This document shows positions 63,841 to 64,000 of a stretch of DNA of 64,000 nt, piece by piece (positions within the stretch are counted from its first letter, which is position 1; each line of letters starts with the position of its first letter). The stretch comes from Lachnospiraceae bacterium UBA7205 (GTDB lineage Bacteria; Bacillota; Clostridia; Lachnospirales; Lachnospiraceae). The stretch spans positions 7,696 through 71,695 of the forward strand of contig DKUL01000052.1 of assembly GCA_002490665.1 (NCBI GenBank), given 5' to 3'. The notes under the pieces are model-generated. The model was not told the DNA's origin and made no database searches. It worked only from the letters and a program-made list of their open reading frames with translations. Both the position numbers and the translations under genes were made by a program.

Positions 63841-63892
63841 AAAAACTGACTTGTTCCGCAATTCAAATGGAATGATTTGCAGAACAAGTCAG
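63841..63892 (-). terminator. Terminator-like hairpin in the cold-shock leader (possible attenuator)
   Basis: CTGACTTGTTC (63846-63856) pairs with GAACAAGTCAG (63882-63892), and the interior TGCAAAT/ATTGCG side can pair partly. On the minus strand it is followed by five T and GACTT. It lies between the promoter at 63921-63949 and the csp start, about 45 bases before the ATG. Confidence 0.6.
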
Positions 63893-63920
63893 CTCATAGT
63901 TCTAATTGAATACTATCAAA

Positions 63921-63949
63921 TTCTATCACTTTTACATAACAAAGTCAAT
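63921..63949 (-). promoter_or_regulatory. Sigma-A-type promoter of the cold-shock gene
   Basis: TTGACT (63944-63949), 17 bases, TAGAAT (63921-63926) on the minus strand. The predicted transcript begins near 63914 and meets the hairpin at 63892 after about 22 bases. Confidence 0.7.
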
Positions 63950-63977
63950 ATAAAAGAAAATATAAAATAAAAAAAGA

Positions 63978-64000
63978 TAGCGAAGGGGGGATTCGAACCC
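63978..64000 (-). tRNA. tRNA, 3' end only (cut by the window edge)
   Basis: On the minus strand the last bases read GGGTTCGAATCCC, the T-arm with its TTCGAAT loop, then CTTCGCT as the 3' acceptor strand and A as discriminator at 63978, followed by TCTTTTTTT (terminator-like). No CCA is encoded. The anticodon lies outside the window, so the isotype is not determined. Confidence 0.8.

Overview
The window reads as chromosomal DNA of an anaerobic, endospore-forming member of the Clostridia, most likely Lachnospiraceae. The evidence is a PolC-type replicase, the sporulation genes spoIIGA-sigE-sigG, the six-cysteine SCIFF peptide with its radical-SAM maturase, an LL-diaminopimelate aminotransferase, and a Firmicutes-type order of division and translation genes. 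Species cannot be named from this sequence alone. Almost every gene is on the minus strand. Only the integrase fragment, a CBS-domain membrane protein and dapL are on the plus strand.

Layout. 1-420: tail of a tyrosine recombinase, probably the end of an integrated element, abutting ychF. 455-15176: ychF, then a long minus-strand run murE-priA-def-fmt-(membrane metallopeptidase)-rsmB-rlmN-prpC-prkC-rsgA-rpe, with a promoter in front of murE. 15429-18713: recJ, an acyl-ACP thioesterase and a TraX-like membrane protein. 18749-24641: secDF, the SCIFF maturase and peptide (scfB, scfA), a GH25 lysozyme and a small TIGR04086-like membrane protein. 24708-31340: a CBS/CorC membrane protein, a large cNMP-binding-domain protein of unknown function, a phosphopantetheinyl transferase and a chemotaxis receptor. 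31457-34138: sigG, sigE, spoIIGA and a Spo0A-type promoter. 34176-46737: the dcw cluster (mraZ, rsmH, ftsL, two class B PBPs, murD, ftsW, murA, ftsQ, ftsZ), without mraY or murF. 46761-57902: polC, ispG, rseP, dxr, cdsA, uppS, frr, pyrH. 57951-61873: bactofilin, polysaccharide deacetylase, a TIGR01440 protein and a membrane acyltransferase. 62097-64000: dapL, a cold-shock gene with an unusual leader, and the 3' end of a tRNA.

Function. Much of the window serves envelope growth and division: lipid-linked precursor supply (dxr, ispG, uppS), cytoplasmic peptidoglycan steps (dapL, murA, murD, murE), septal synthesis (ftsW, two PBPs, ftsL, ftsQ, ftsZ), membrane lipid (cdsA), protein export (secDF), and the PrkC/PrpC signalling pair. 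A second group covers translation (fmt, def, rsmB, rsmH, rlmN, rsgA, frr) and replication/repair (polC, priA, recJ).

The features most worth a second look are regulatory or repetitive. They are four MraZ-type boxes at exact 10-bp period downstream of the mraZ promoter; a spoIIG promoter with a 21-bp spacer and Spo0A-like boxes embedded in the ftsZ terminator; a terminator-like hairpin in the cold-shock leader; two families of intergenic palindromic repeats; and a promoter spacer containing a run of eight G upstream of murE.
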